A DNA stretch of 64,000 bases from Hyphomicrobiales bacterium (GCA_900469965.1 UBZP01000001.1:124001-188000), one strand, 5' to 3'; counted from the first letter of the stretch, positions 47,857 to 57,700 are shown. Notes: generated from the letters alone by a model not told the origin. Numbers and translations: made by a program.

Positions 47857-48483
47857 TCAGCTGTGGGCGAAGATGTCGGTCTCCTCCCAGCCGAGCAGGT
47901 CGAGCTTGGCCCGTGTCGGCAGGAAGGCGAAGCAGGCCTCGGCATGCTGCAGGCGGCCGTCGCGGACGAGCCGCGCCATCAGCTTGTCGCGCAGCGCATG
48001 CAGGTGCAGCACGTCGGAGGCCGCGTATTCGAGCTGTGCCGGCGACAGCGTCTCCGCCGCCCAGTCGGAGGATTGCTGCTGCTTGGAGATATCGACCTCC
48101 AGAAGCTCCTTCAGATTGTCCTTCAGCCCGTGGCGGTCGGTGTAGGTGCGCGTCAGCCGCGAGGCGATCTTGGTGCAGAAGACTGGGGAACAGGTGACGC
48201 CGAAGGTGTGGAACAGGACGGCGATGTCGAACCGGCCGTAGTGGAAGATCTTCTGGCGCGAGGGATCGCTCAGCATGGCGACGAGATTGGGCGCGCGCGT
48301 CTGGCCGGCGGCGATCTTGATGACGTCGGCCGTGCCGTCGCCCGGCGAGAGCTGGACGACGCACAGCCGGTCGCGACGCGGAATCAGCCCCAGCGTCTCG
48401 GTGTCGATGGCGATGGCGCCGTTGTAGCGCGCGGCATCCGCGGCTGAAATGTCGCCCTCGTGATATCGTATTGCATTGGCCAT
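47857..48483 (-). CDS. rnd: Ribonuclease D (short alphaproteobacterial form)
   Basis: This is a 208-aa DEDDy 3'-5' exonuclease without HRDC domains. ExoI is AIDTETLGL (Asp and Glu metal ligands), ExoII is KIFHYGRFDIAVLF and ExoIII is EYAASDVLHLHAL (Tyr and Asp). The length matches the short form usual in Rhizobiales. The start ATG is 48483; the longer open frame upstream overlaps the divergent gene's region. Role: maturation of tRNA and other stable RNA 3' ends. Confidence 0.9.
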   Translation of the reverse strand: MANAIRYHEGDISAADAARYNGAIAIDTETLGLIPRRDRLCVVQLSPGDGTADVIKIAAGQTRAPNLVAMLSDPSRQKIFHYGRFDIAVLFHTFGVTCSPVFCTKIASRLTRTYTDRHGLKDNLKELLEVDISKQQQSSDWAAETLSPAQLEYAASDVLHLHALRDKLMARLVRDGRLQHAEACFAFLPTRAKLDLLGWEETDIFAHS

Positions 48484-48590
48484 AGGGCACCCCACATGAA
48501 TGTGCATCGAACGTGAACGCGCTATATCGCATGTTTGCCCGACGGGGTACTGCCGAATGGCGCCATTGCGGCTCAATCGAACGGACTGAC

Positions 48591-48932
48591 ATGAAAATCC
48601 AGCGGACAACCGGCATAGCGGGCTCACTCCTGACGCTGATCGTGGCGCTGCTCCTGACGATGCAGCCATCGCCTGGCCTCGCCCAGCAGCCCGGCGCCTT
48701 CGCCGACCGGCGCTATCCGTTCACCGACCTGCCGGGCGTCACCACGCAGGACGAGGCCGAGGCGGCCGACGCGGTGGTGTGCACCCAGACCTTCGATACG
48801 GACGACAACCGGATGCGGCGCTTCGGCGAAGCGAGCCGCCCGGTCTATACCTGCACGCAGAACGGCAGGACCTTTTCCAGCGAGCGGCCACCGCTGTCGC
48901 GCGAGCGCGACCTGCGCGGCATCGGCTGGTAG
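48591..48932 (+). CDS. Small exported protein of unknown function
   Basis: This is 113 aa. The N-terminus MKIQRTTGIAGSLLTLIVAL is a Sec signal peptide with probable cleavage after the LAQ near residue 32. The mature part has two cysteines (VVCTQTF and YTCTQNG) that could form a disulfide. I see no known domain. An in-frame start at 48513 would bury the signal and is rejected. It is divergent from rnd. Confidence 0.65.
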   Translation: MKIQRTTGIAGSLLTLIVALLLTMQPSPGLAQQPGAFADRRYPFTDLPGVTTQDEAEAADAVVCTQTFDTDDNRMRRFGEASRPVYTCTQNGRTFSSERPPLSRERDLRGIGW

Positions 48933-49027
48933 GGTCCGACCGGACGGCTTGCGTTTGCCGGATTCATGCTATCAATCCTCCGAAAGACCGGCGCCGTCAC
49001 ATCGGCGTCGCCGGATGGGAGGAGACC

Positions 49028-50056
49028 ATGACCGATAGCAAGCCAGTGGCCATCAGCGCGCCGGAGCCGCGCACGCTCGACCTGATCTTTTCGCCGGACG
49101 CGCTGACGCGGCTGAAGGAGACCTACCGCATCGTCGAGGCGGATCCGGAGGATATCGCCGGGCTCGGCGATGCGACCCTGTCGGAGGCCCGCTACATCAT
49201 CGGCCAGCCGCCGCTGACCGCCGAGACACTGGCCCGGATGCCGAACCTGCGCTGCATCCTCAACGTCGAGAGCAACCTGATCAACAACATGCCCTACGAC
49301 ATCCTGTTTGCCCGCGGCATCCATGTGGTGACCACCGGACAGGTGTTCGCCGAGCCGGTGGCGGAACTGGGGCTCGCGATGGCGCTCAATCTCGCGCGCG
49401 GCGTGATCGACGCCGATCTCGATTTTCGCGAGGGACGCGAGCGCTGGGGCGGCGAGGGCAACGCGGGCGCCCGGCTGCTTTCCGGTTCCGATATCGGCAT
49501 CGTCGGCTTCGGCGACCTCGGCAAGGCGCTCGCCCGGGTGCTTTCGGGGTTCCGCGCCCGCGTGCGCGTGTTCGATCCATGGCTGCCGCCGTCGATGCTG
49601 GCGGATGCCGGCGTCGAGCCTTCCTCGCTCGACACGGTCCTTTCCGAAAGCGACTTCCTGTTCGTGGTGGCCGCGGTCACCAGCGAGAACAAAGGGTTTC
49701 TCGGCAGCGAAGCCTTTTCTCGGATGCGCCAGGGGGCGGCCTTCATCCTGCTCAGCCGCGCCGACGTGGTCGATTTCGACGCGCTGACGGCGGCGGTCGA
49801 GCGGGGCCATATCGTGGCGGCAAGCGACGTCTTTCCCGAAGAGCCGCTTGCCGCCGATCACCCCGTCCGCCGCCTGAAGGGCTTCATCCGCTCGGCGCAC
49901 CGGGCCGGTGCGCTCGACAGCGCCTTCAAGAAGATGGGCGACATGGTGCTGGAGGACATGGCGCTAATGGACCGCGGCCTGCCGCCGATGCGCTGCAAGC
50001 GGGCCGAGCGGGAAACCGTGTCGCGGATGCGCTCGCGGCCCGTCAGCGTGAACTGA
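49028..50056 (+). CDS. D-isomer-specific 2-hydroxyacid dehydrogenase family protein
   Basis: This 342-aa NAD(P)-dependent oxidoreductase has the nucleotide-binding loop GIVGFGDLGKALARVLSG. The substrate-domain motif is NVESNLINNMPYD. Catalytic-site equivalents are an Arg in FILLSRADVVD, a Glu/Asp region in DVFPEEPLAADHP and a His in RSAHRAGAL. The tail after about residue 310 is basic. Substrate unknown. ATG 49028 has GGGAGGAGACC upstream. It stands before the amidotransferase and the frc locus without obvious coupling. Confidence 0.85.
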   Translation: MTDSKPVAISAPEPRTLDLIFSPDALTRLKETYRIVEADPEDIAGLGDATLSEARYIIGQPPLTAETLARMPNLRCILNVESNLINNMPYDILFARGIHVVTTGQVFAEPVAELGLAMALNLARGVIDADLDFREGRERWGGEGNAGARLLSGSDIGIVGFGDLGKALARVLSGFRARVRVFDPWLPPSMLADAGVEPSSLDTVLSESDFLFVVAAVTSENKGFLGSEAFSRMRQGAAFILLSRADVVDFDALTAAVERGHIVAASDVFPEEPLAADHPVRRLKGFIRSAHRAGALDSAFKKMGDMVLEDMALMDRGLPPMRCKRAERETVSRMRSRPVSVN

Positions 50057-50096
50057 CCATCGCTCGTCGTGCGCGACGATGCGTCGCCCGCGGCTT

Positions 50097-50840
50097 TCAG
50101 GCAGCCGAGCTCACCGCATCGTCCGCGGCGGTTGCCACCGCCCTGATGGTCGCCACCCAGGCCCGGGCGATGGCCAGGCCCGCCGCATCGGCGGCCGGGC
50201 CGTGTGTTGATGCGATCTCGTCGAAGCGGCCGATCCAGCCGGGAGCCATGCGCTCGATCTGCTCGGGAAAGGTATCGCGCCACCACGCGGCCACCGTCCG
50301 GTCCACCTCGAAATGAAACTGCGTTCCATAGGTCGCCCTGCCGATCCGGTAGGCCTGGTTGGCGGCGGCGGCATTTCCGGCCAGCCGCACGGCGCCGTGC
50401 GGGAGCGTGAAGGTGTCGTTGTGCCACTGGAAGATCGGAAACGGGCCGCCGACGGCTGAAAGCAGCGGATCCGCCAGGCCCTCTTCGGTCGGCTGGATCT
50501 CGTGCCAGCCGAACTCGGTCGCCGCGCCGATCAGGTTGTCCGAGCCGTAGCTTCGCGCCAGCAGCTGACTGCCGAGGCAGACGCCGAGAACCGACCGGCC
50601 GGCATCGCCGAACCTGCGCATCAGCGCGCAGAGGGCGGGCAGGTAGGGAAAGTTTTCGTCGTCGACGGCGGACTGCGGCCCGCCCATCACGACCAGCGCA
50701 TCGTGGCCGGCCTCGTCCTCGGGGAGCGATTCTCCGGCATGCGGCCGGCAGCGGACGATCTCCGCGCCCGCCTCCAGCAGCGCCAGCTCGATCTGCCCGA
50801 GGGCGGTATGCCTGTCGTTCTCCACCACCAGTACGCGCAT
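50097..50840 (-). CDS. Class I glutamine amidotransferase-like protein
   Basis: This 247-aa stand-alone GATase1 has the nucleophile in GVCLGSQLLARSYG (Cys) and the His/Glu pair in GTQFHFEVD. The preceding oxyanion strand is VVMGGPQSAVDDENFPYL. It resembles GMP-synthase-like amidotransferases and gamma-glutamyl hydrolases of catabolic loci; the acceptor is unknown. ATG 50840 is used, after GGGAGAGG. Convergent with the hydroxyacid dehydrogenase. Confidence 0.85.
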   Translation of the reverse strand: MRVLVVENDRHTALGQIELALLEAGAEIVRCRPHAGESLPEDEAGHDALVVMGGPQSAVDDENFPYLPALCALMRRFGDAGRSVLGVCLGSQLLARSYGSDNLIGAATEFGWHEIQPTEEGLADPLLSAVGGPFPIFQWHNDTFTLPHGAVRLAGNAAAANQAYRIGRATYGTQFHFEVDRTVAAWWRDTFPEQIERMAPGWIGRFDEIASTHGPAADAAGLAIARAWVATIRAVATAADDAVSSAA

Positions 50841-50910
50841 GGGCCTCTCCCGAATCCTGTGCGCCAGACAAGCACGGGGCGGGATCGCGTTCAAGGACGC
50901 CAGCACGCCG

Positions 50911-52137
50911 TCAAGCAGGCCCCTTGAACAGGACGTTCTGGTCGAGGAGATAGCGGGCGAACAGCGGCAGGCTGGCGGCGCCGATGGTGCGCGCATGGCT
51001 GCCCGCCTCCCCTTCCAGGATCTCCGGCATGATCACGCCCTGCAGGTCGTGCTGATCGAGGGCCGCACGCGTGGCCGCGACGATGCGTTCGCGCACCCAG
51101 GCGGGGAAGCCGCCGTCGATGACGGCGGCGGAGAAGTCGATCACCGAGGCGGCCGCGATGACGGCCTGGGCCAGTGCGGCGGCCGTGTCCTGGATCCAGG
51201 TCTCCAGCGGCGCGCCGAAATCGATCCAGTCGTCCGGCGAGTACCAGAGCGGCTTCGGATCGATGCCGCTGGCACGCAACTGATTCTCCAGGACGAAGAT
51301 CGAGGCGATCTTCAGGAGCTGCACGGTCCTGCCGTCGCGGCCCTGGACAGGAAGCGGGCCGATGGCGCCGGCCGTGCCAGTGCGCCCGGAAAACAGCGCC
51401 GAATTGAGCACGACACCGCCGCCGATGAAGGAGCCGATGAAGAGATAGATGAAATCCGGGTAGCGCTGGCCGAGGCCGAACACCAGCTCGGCGGCGCAGG
51501 CGCTGGTGGCATCGTTGTGCAGGAAGACCGGATGGGACACCCTGGCCGCGACTTCGCGCTGCAGGTCCATGCCGTGCCACAGGTCCATGTCCTTCTGCGG
51601 TGCGCCGACCTCCTCGGCCCAGTTCCACAGCTCGAACGGCGCGGCGACGCCGACGCCGGCGATGCGGGCGCGCTGATCCTGATCCAGCCTTGCCTCGAGC
51701 TCGGCGATGCCGTCGACGATGAACGCCAGGACCTCGTCCGGCATGGGATAGGCGTAGATCCGGCGCACCTGCAGCCGCACCCTGCCGACGAAATCCATGA
51801 CCGCGAGCTCGGCGCTGCGCCGGCCGATCTTGACCCCGAAGGAATAGACCGCGTCGGGATTGAGCCGCATCGGCGTCGACGGCTGGCCGACCCGGCCGCG
51901 GGTGGGCTCGCCGCGGATCAACAGCCCGTCGGCCTCCAGCGCGCGCATGATGACGGTGACGGTCTGGGCCGACAGGCCGCTGCGCCGCGCGATCTCGGCC
52001 TTCGAAAGCGCGCCGTGGCGGCGGACCAGCGACATGACGAGCCGCTCGTTATAGGCCCGCACGCGCACCTGGTTCGACCCGCCGGACGGGTCGAGGATCG
52101 TCGCCGGCGATGCTGCCGATACGCTGTCCTCAGGCAT
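50911..52137 (-). CDS. frcR: ROK-family repressor of the fructose operon
   Basis: This is a 408-aa NagC/XylR-type ROK regulator. It has an N-terminal winged HTH (about 33-95: LSKAEIARRSGLSAQTVTVI) and a sugar-kinase-like C-terminal domain with VFLHNDATSACAAEL and IGSFIGGGVV. The usual ROK zinc motif CxCGxxGC is not seen, as is common in this subgroup. ATG 52137 has GGGAGGAATT upstream. It is divergent from frcB, matching the known frcR-frcBCAK layout, so fructose-responsive repression is inferred. Confidence 0.82.
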   Translation of the reverse strand: MPEDSVSAASPATILDPSGGSNQVRVRAYNERLVMSLVRRHGALSKAEIARRSGLSAQTVTVIMRALEADGLLIRGEPTRGRVGQPSTPMRLNPDAVYSFGVKIGRRSAELAVMDFVGRVRLQVRRIYAYPMPDEVLAFIVDGIAELEARLDQDQRARIAGVGVAAPFELWNWAEEVGAPQKDMDLWHGMDLQREVAARVSHPVFLHNDATSACAAELVFGLGQRYPDFIYLFIGSFIGGGVVLNSALFSGRTGTAGAIGPLPVQGRDGRTVQLLKIASIFVLENQLRASGIDPKPLWYSPDDWIDFGAPLETWIQDTAAALAQAVIAAASVIDFSAAVIDGGFPAWVRERIVAATRAALDQHDLQGVIMPEILEGEAGSHARTIGAASLPLFARYLLDQNVLFKGPA

Positions 52138-52252
52138 GCGAATTCCTCCCGAACCGGGCCTTTCGAATTGTCCGCCGTGTCGTCTCCGCCGCCGCAAGAA
52201 GGAGCGGCGACGTCCGCCTCGGCCTACGCCCTGGTTTGCCGCAGCATGCCAC

Positions 52253-52276
52253 ATCGAATTAATAATTCAATTCGAT
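52253..52276. promoter_or_regulatory. Candidate FrcR operator upstream of frcB
   Basis: ATCGAATT (52253-52260) and AATTCGAT (52269-52276) form a perfect 8-bp inverted repeat with an AT-only-plus-C spacer of 8 nt. Such AT-rich palindromes are typical ROK (NagC/XylR) sites. It ends 8 nt before a TTGACA hexamer (52284-52289) that could be the frcB -35 box, so binding would block the promoter. Confidence 0.6.
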
Positions 52277-52407
52277 TTATTTATTGACAGAAACATTTTT
52301 CAGTGGTTCCTTTTGTGACGGAAGCCTGATCGACGGCCGCAGAGGAGCGGCGCGGATCGGCATCCGGACGGCGCTGCGCCGTTCCGTTTTGTCCTTGGGA
52401 GGATTGC

Positions 52408-53433
52408 ATGAAGACCACGATTGTGAGCGCCGCTCTCGGCGCACTTGCGCTTGGCGTTGCCTTTTCCACGCCGGCCGCGGCGGCGGACGTCACCGCCTGC
52501 CTGATCACCAAGACCGACACCAACCCCTTCTTCGTCAAGATGAAGGAAGGCGCGACCGCCAAGGCCCAGGAACTCGGCGTGACGCTGAAGGCCTATGCCG
52601 GCAAGATCGACGGCGACCACGACAGCCAGGTGGCTGCGGTCGAATCCTGCATTGCCGACGGGGCCAAGGGCATCCTGATCGCCGCCTCCGACACCAAGGC
52701 GATCGTCGATCAGGTCAAGAAGGCCCAGGCGGCCGGACTGCTGGTGATCGCGCTGGATACCCCGCTCGACCCGGCCACCGCTGCGGACGCCACCTTTGCG
52801 ACCGACAACCTGCTCGCCGGCAAGCTGATCGGCCAGTGGGCGGCCGCCACCATGGGCGACAAGGCGAAGGACGCCAAGGTCGGCTTCCTCGACCTCACCC
52901 CGTCGCAGCCGACGGTCGACGTCCTGCGCGACCAGGGCTTCATGATCGGCTTCGGCATCGACCCGAAGGACCCGAACAAGATCGGCGACGAGGACGACCC
53001 GCGCATCGTCGGCCATGACGTGACGAACGGCAACGAGGAAGGCGGCCGCACCGCCATGGAGAACCTTCTCCAGAAGGACCCGGACATCAACGTCATCCAC
53101 ACCATCAACGAGCCGGCAGCCGTCGGCGCCTACCAGGCGCTCAAGGCCGTGGGCAAGGAAAACGACGTGCTGATCGTCTCCGTCGACGGCGGTTGCCCGG
53201 GCGTGAAGTCGGTGACCGAAGGCGTGATCGGCGCCACCTCGCAGCAGTACCCGCTGATGATGGCCGCACTCGGCGTCGAGGCGATCAAGAAGTTCGCCGA
53301 CACCGGCGAGAAGCCGAAGCCGACCGAAGGCAAGGATTTCTTCGACACCGGCGTGGCTCTCGTCACCGACAAGCCGGCCGCGGGCGTCGAATCGATCGAC
53401 ACCAAGGTCGGCGGCGAGAAGTGCTGGGGCTGA
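52408..53433 (+). CDS. frcB: Fructose ABC transporter substrate-binding protein
   Basis: This is a 341-aa periplasmic sugar-binding protein (Peripla_BP_4, type I fold). The signal peptide is about residues 1-25 ([15 protein letters not shown], cleavage after AAA). The mature part starts [20 protein letters not shown] and carries the ligand-domain stretches [16 protein letters not shown] and [15 protein letters not shown] 52408 has TTGGGAGGATTGC upstream. It is the first gene of the transporter operon. A strong stem-loop follows it, consistent with higher expression of the binding protein. Confidence 0.87.
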   Translation: MKTTIVSAALGALALGVAFSTPAAAADVTACLITKTDTNPFFVKMKEGATAKAQELGVTLKAYAGKIDGDHDSQVAAVESCIADGAKGILIAASDTKAIVDQVKKAQAAGLLVIALDTPLDPATAADATFATDNLLAGKLIGQWAAATMGDKAKDAKVGFLDLTPSQPTVDVLRDQGFMIGFGIDPKDPNKIGDEDDPRIVGHDVTNGNEEGGRTAMENLLQKDPDINVIHTINEPAAVGAYQALKAVGKENDVLIVSVDGGCPGVKSVTEGVIGATSQQYPLMMAALGVEAIKKFADTGEKPKPTEGKDFFDTGVALVTDKPAAGVESIDTKVGGEKCWG

Positions 53434-53458
53434 CACGGCGTCAACCCGGCTACCGGTC

Positions 53459-53481
53459 GAGGGGCGGTTCTGCCGCCCCTC
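53459..53481 (+). other. Intercistronic stem-loop between frcB and frcC
   Basis: GAGGGGCGG (53459-53467) and CCGCCCCTC (53473-53481) pair over 9 bp with a 5-nt loop. There is no T-run. It lies 26 nt after the frcB stop in a 191-nt gap. This is the usual place for mRNA-stabilising or partial-termination hairpins that raise binding-protein levels over membrane components. Confidence 0.7.
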
Positions 53482-53624
53482 CCACACATCAAAACGCGCG
53501 CCTTTGACAAGAAGGCGAAAGCCGCGCAGCCTCTTTTCAGCGCCGGGCCTCGCCTGGTTTCTGGCGGGCTACGCGCGGAACGGATCACGACCCCTCGGCA
53601 GCGGGGTCTTCGGGAGGAAAATCC

Positions 53625-54707
53625 ATGGGCGAGCCTACAGCCGCACATTCGGCGCAGGAGTTCGAAAAGGTCCTGGCCCAGAGTTCGACGCAAGTGGCGT
53701 CGTTCGATACCCACGACAAGACGGCCGTGCAGAAGATCCAGCATTTCCTGCACTCGACACCGGCAGCGATCCCCTTCATCGTGCTGATCGCCGCCGTCAT
53801 CATCTTCGGCATCGCGCTCGGCAGCCGCTTCTTCTCGTCCTACACGCTGACGCTGATCCTGCAGCAGATCGCCATCGTCGGCATCCTGGGCGCGGCGCAG
53901 ACGCTCGTCATCCTGACCGCCGGCATCGACCTTTCGATCGGCGTCATCATGGTGTTCTCGGCGGTGGTGATGGGCAACTTCGCCGTGACCTACGGCCTGC
54001 CTGCGCCGCTCGCCATCCTGGCCGGCTTCGGCGTCGGCGGCATTTGCGGCTTCGTCAACGGCTTCCTCGTCTCGCGCGTCAAGCTGCCGCCGTTCATCGT
54101 CACGCTCGGGACATGGTACGTCATCATGTCGACCAACTTCATCTACTCCGAGAACGCGACGATCCGCGAAGCCGACGTAACCGCGGTGACGCCGGTGCTG
54201 CACCTGTTCGGCCTCAGCTTCAAGGTCGGCTCGGCCGTCTTCACGGTCGGTGTCGTCATGATGGTGCTGCTGGTGTTCGGGCTCTGGTATGCGCTGAACC
54301 ACACCGCCTGGGGCCGGCACCTCTATGCCGTCGGCGATGATCCGGAAGCCGCCAAGCTCTCGGGCATCCGCGTCGACCGCGTGCTGCTCGGCGCCTATAC
54401 GCTGGCCGGCCTGATCGCCTCGCTCGCCGCCTGGGTCTCGATCGGCCGCAACGGCTCGATCTCGCCGTCCGCCGCCGTCACCGACTACAATCTCCAGGCC
54501 ATCACCGCGGCGGTGATCGGCGGCATCTCGCTCTTCGGCGGACGCGGCTCGATCCTCGGCACGCTGATCGGCGCCATGATCGTCGGCGTCGTCTCGATGG
54601 GGCTGAACATGCTCGGCGCCGACCCGCAGTGGAAGGTCTTTTTGACCGGCGTCCTCATCATCACGGCTGTCGCCGTCGACCAGTGGATCAGAAAGGTAGC
54701 AGGCTGA
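53625..54707 (+). CDS. frcC: Fructose ABC transporter permease
   Basis: This is a 360-aa BPD_transp_2 (RbsC-type) permease with about ten membrane helices. The N-terminal ~45 residues are cytoplasmic. The family motifs are ILTAGIDLSIGVIMVFSAVV and YAVGDDPEAAKLSGIRVDRV, and GGISLFGGRGSILGTLIGA follows. The start has GGGAGGAAAATCC. Its stop shares one base with the frcA start (TGATG). Confidence 0.88.
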   Translation: MGEPTAAHSAQEFEKVLAQSSTQVASFDTHDKTAVQKIQHFLHSTPAAIPFIVLIAAVIIFGIALGSRFFSSYTLTLILQQIAIVGILGAAQTLVILTAGIDLSIGVIMVFSAVVMGNFAVTYGLPAPLAILAGFGVGGICGFVNGFLVSRVKLPPFIVTLGTWYVIMSTNFIYSENATIREADVTAVTPVLHLFGLSFKVGSAVFTVGVVMMVLLVFGLWYALNHTAWGRHLYAVGDDPEAAKLSGIRVDRVLLGAYTLAGLIASLAAWVSIGRNGSISPSAAVTDYNLQAITAAVIGGISLFGGRGSILGTLIGAMIVGVVSMGLNMLGADPQWKVFLTGVLIITAVAVDQWIRKVAG

Positions 54708-55489
54708 TGGCTAGCGAACCCATCCTCACCGCCCGCGGTCTCGTCAAGCGCTACGGCCGCGTGACCGCCCTCGACAATGCCGATTTCGACCTCTATCCCG
54801 GCGAGATCCTCGCCGTGATCGGCGACAACGGCGCGGGCAAGTCGACCCTGATCAAGGCGATCTCCGGCGCCGTCACCCCCGACGAGGGCGAGATCCGGCT
54901 CGAGGGCGAGGCGGTGCACTTCCGCTCGCCGATCGAGGCCCGCCGCGCCGGCATCGAGACCGTCTACCAGAACCTCGCGCTGTCGCCGGCGCTGTCGATC
55001 GCCGACAACATGTTTCTCGGCCGCGAGATCCGCAAGCCCGGCGTGCTCGGCAAGTGGTTCCGCAAGCTCGACCATTCGGCGATGGAGAAGTTCGCCCGCA
55101 ACAAGCTTTCCGAGCTCGGGCTGATGACCATCCAGAACATCAACCAGGCGGTCGAGACGCTTTCGGGCGGCCAGCGCCAGGGCGTCGCCGTCGCCCGCGC
55201 GGCGGCCTTCGGCTCCAAGGTGATCATCCTCGACGAGCCGACGGCGGCGCTCGGCGTGAAGGAAAGCCGCAAGGTGCTGGAACTGATCCTCGACGTGCGC
55301 TCGCGCGGCCTGCCCATCGTCCTGATCTCGCACAACATGCCGCACGTCTTCGAGGTTTCGGACCGCATCCATGTCCACCGCCTCGGACGGCGCCTGTGCG
55401 TGATCAATCCGAAGGAGTACACCATGTCCGACGCCGTCGCCTTCATGACCGGCGCCAAGGAGCCGCCGCGGGAAGCGCTGGCCGCATGA
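54707..55489 (+). CDS. frcA: Fructose ABC transporter ATP-binding protein (single-domain)
   Basis: This 260-aa ABC ATPase has Walker A VIGDNGAGKSTLIKAI, signature ETLSGGQRQGVAVARAAA, Walker B VIILDEPTAALG and H-loop LISHNMPHVFE. It has a single nucleotide-binding domain, unlike the two-domain RbsA/XylG proteins, as known for FrcA. One-base overlap with frcC and ATGA overlap with frcK indicate tight coupling. Confidence 0.9.
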   Translation: MASEPILTARGLVKRYGRVTALDNADFDLYPGEILAVIGDNGAGKSTLIKAISGAVTPDEGEIRLEGEAVHFRSPIEARRAGIETVYQNLALSPALSIADNMFLGREIRKPGVLGKWFRKLDHSAMEKFARNKLSELGLMTIQNINQAVETLSGGQRQGVAVARAAAFGSKVIILDEPTAALGVKESRKVLELILDVRSRGLPIVLISHNMPHVFEVSDRIHVHRLGRRLCVINPKEYTMSDAVAFMTGAKEPPREALAA

Positions 55490-56112
55490 GCGCGACGATC
55501 GAGGAGATCGCGGGCGACCTCGTCCGCCGGGCCGATGGCGCGAAGCGCTTCCTCGTCGCCATTGCCGGCCCGCCGGGGGCCGGCAAGTCGACGATGGCCG
55601 ACAGTCTCGCCGCAGCCCTCAGGGCGCGGGGCGAGAGCGCGGAAGTGCTGCCGATGGACGGCTTCCACATGGACAACGCCATCCTGATCGAGCGCGGCCT
55701 GCTGGCGCGCAAGGGCATCCCCGAGACCTTCGACGTGCGCGGCTTCATCGACATCGTCCGCGCCGTCCGCCCCGCCGACCAGGAGGTGCTGGTGCCGGTG
55801 TTCGACCGGTCGCGGGAACTGGCGATCGCCTCGGCGCGGGTGGTCTCGCCGGACCACCGCTTCATCATCGTCGAGGGCAACTACCTTCTCTTCAGCCGCG
55901 GCAAGTGGGCGGAGCTGGAGGGCATGTTCGACTTTTCGATCATGCTCGCGCCGCCGATCGAGGTGCTGGAGGAACGGCTCTGGGACCGCTGGCGCGGCTA
56001 CAGGCTGAGCGAGGAGGCGGCCCGCGCTAAGGTCTACGAAAACGACCTGCCGAACGGGCGGTTGATCCTGGAGAACCGCCGCCCCGCCGACATCACGCTT
56101 GCAATCGCCTGA
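55486..56112 (+). CDS. frcK: P-loop kinase of the fructose operon
   Basis: This 208-aa kinase resembles the pantothenate/uridine-kinase group rather than PfkB or ROK fructokinases. The P-loop is AIAGPPGAGKSTMADSLA; LPMDGFHMDNAIL and FIIVEGNYLLF follow. It overlaps frcA by 4 nt and matches the position of FrcK in Sinorhizobium. A role in phosphorylating incoming fructose was proposed from context; the substrate is not visible in the sequence. Confidence 0.83.
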   Translation: MSATIEEIAGDLVRRADGAKRFLVAIAGPPGAGKSTMADSLAAALRARGESAEVLPMDGFHMDNAILIERGLLARKGIPETFDVRGFIDIVRAVRPADQEVLVPVFDRSRELAIASARVVSPDHRFIIVEGNYLLFSRGKWAELEGMFDFSIMLAPPIEVLEERLWDRWRGYRLSEEAARAKVYENDLPNGRLILENRRPADITLAIA

Positions 56113-56187
56113 TCCCGCCATCCCTCGTTGCATTCGCAGCCGAATCGGCGCAGCCTCGCCATAGTCGGGGACCGTCAGGGGGAGCGC

Positions 56188-56535
56188 ATGAACTTCACGC
56201 AGGCCGTATCGACCGTCTTGTCCAAATACGCCACCTTCACCGGACGCGCCGCTCGGCCCGAATTCTGGTGGTTCGCGCTTTTCAACGTCATCGCGTCGCT
56301 GGTCACCGGGATGGTCGACCAGGCGCTTTTCGGGCACGAGGTCGTCAGCATCGTCTATGCGCTCGCGGTGCTGCTGCCAGGGCTAGCCGTCGCCGTGCGC
56401 AGACTTCACGACACCGACCGCTCCGGCTGGTGGCTGCTGATCGGCCTGGTTCCGGTGATCGGCTGGATCGTGCTGGTCTACTGGTACGCGAGCGAAGGGA
56501 CCCCGGGGGCGAACCAGTTCGGACCGCCGGCCTGA
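56188..56535 (+). CDS. DUF805-family membrane protein
   Basis: This 115-aa protein has three to four helices (about 28-48, 55-75 and 85-102). It shows the family N-terminus [20 protein letters not shown] and the motif [20 protein letters not shown], ending in the usual [10 protein letters not shown]. The start is ATG 56188 after GGGGGAGCGC. Function unknown. It is a better match to the DUF805 consensus than the protein at 15250-15636. Confidence 0.88.
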   Translation: MNFTQAVSTVLSKYATFTGRAARPEFWWFALFNVIASLVTGMVDQALFGHEVVSIVYALAVLLPGLAVAVRRLHDTDRSGWWLLIGLVPVIGWIVLVYWYASEGTPGANQFGPPA

Positions 56536-56623
56536 CCCTCCCGCAAAGCGTTTGCCACGAACGGCGCAAGGGTATAATGCCCGCGGCACAGAGACCCACC
56601 TGAGCCCCGCGGAGTCCCGGCCC

Positions 56624-57661
56624 ATGCAAACGATCACCCTTCGCCGCCCCGACGACTGGCATCTGCACCTGCGGGACGGCGCGATGCTTCAGGGCGTGAT
56701 CGGCGATACGAGCCGGCACTTCGCACGCGCCATCATCATGCCGAACCTCGTGCCGCCGGTGGTGACGACGGCCGATGCCGCGGCCTATCGTGAGCGGATC
56801 ATGGCGGCGCTGCCCGCCGGCGACCGCTTCCAGCCGCTGATGACGCTGTACCTCACCGAACAGACGAACCCGGACGATGTCGAAGCCGGCAAGACGAGCG
56901 GGCTCATCACCGCGGTGAAGCTCTATCCCGCCGGGGCGACCACCAATTCGCATGGCGGCGTGCGCGACATCGAAAAGGCGATGCCGGTGCTGGAACGGAT
57001 GGCGAAGATCGGCCTGCCGCTCTGCGTCCATGGCGAGGTGACCACCCCGGAGGTCGACATCTTCGACCGCGAGGCCGTCTTCATCGAGACGGTGCTCGAT
57101 CCGCTGCGCCGGCGGCTGCCGGAGCTTAAGGTGACGATGGAACACGTCACGACGAAGGACGGCATCGACTACATCAAGGAAGCGAAAGCCAATCTCGCCG
57201 GTTCGATCACCACCCATCACCTGATCATCAACCGCAACGCCATCCTGGTCGGCGGCATCCGCCCGCACTACTACTGCCTGCCGGTCGCCAAGCGCGAGCA
57301 TCACCGGCTCGCCCTGCGCGCGGCCGCCGTCTCCGGCGATCGCCGCTTCTTCCTCGGCACCGATTCCGCCCCGCATGTCGACCCCCTGAAGGAATGCGCC
57401 TGCGGTTGCGCCGGCATCTACACCGCGATCAACACGATGAGCTGCCTGGCCCACGTCTTCGAGGACGAGGGCGCGCTGGACAGGCTCGAGGCCTTCACCT
57501 CGCTGAACGGCCCGGCCTGGTACGGCCTGCCGGCCAACGAGGAGACGATCACGCTGGTGCGTCGCGCGCAACCGGTCGTCTTTCCGGCCAGGATCGAGAC
57601 CGGGGCCGGCCCGGTCACTGTGTTCAACCCGATGTTTGCGCTGCACTGGGACGTGGCCTGA
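56624..57661 (+). CDS. pyrC: Dihydroorotase (class II)
   Basis: It cyclises N-carbamoylaspartate in pyrimidine synthesis. The 345-aa protein has zinc ligands in [13 protein letters not shown], the carbamylated-Lys region [44 protein letters not shown] and the catalytic Asp segment [15 protein letters not shown]. This is the short, homodimeric E. coli-type enzyme. The start is ATG 56624. Confidence 0.95.
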   Translation: MQTITLRRPDDWHLHLRDGAMLQGVIGDTSRHFARAIIMPNLVPPVVTTADAAAYRERIMAALPAGDRFQPLMTLYLTEQTNPDDVEAGKTSGLITAVKLYPAGATTNSHGGVRDIEKAMPVLERMAKIGLPLCVHGEVTTPEVDIFDREAVFIETVLDPLRRRLPELKVTMEHVTTKDGIDYIKEAKANLAGSITTHHLIINRNAILVGGIRPHYYCLPVAKREHHRLALRAAAVSGDRRFFLGTDSAPHVDPLKECACGCAGIYTAINTMSCLAHVFEDEGALDRLEAFTSLNGPAWYGLPANEETITLVRRAQPVVFPARIETGAGPVTVFNPMFALHWDVA

Positions 57662-57700
57662 TCGCCGGCCGCAGCAATGGCGTACCGGCGTGCCGGCGTG

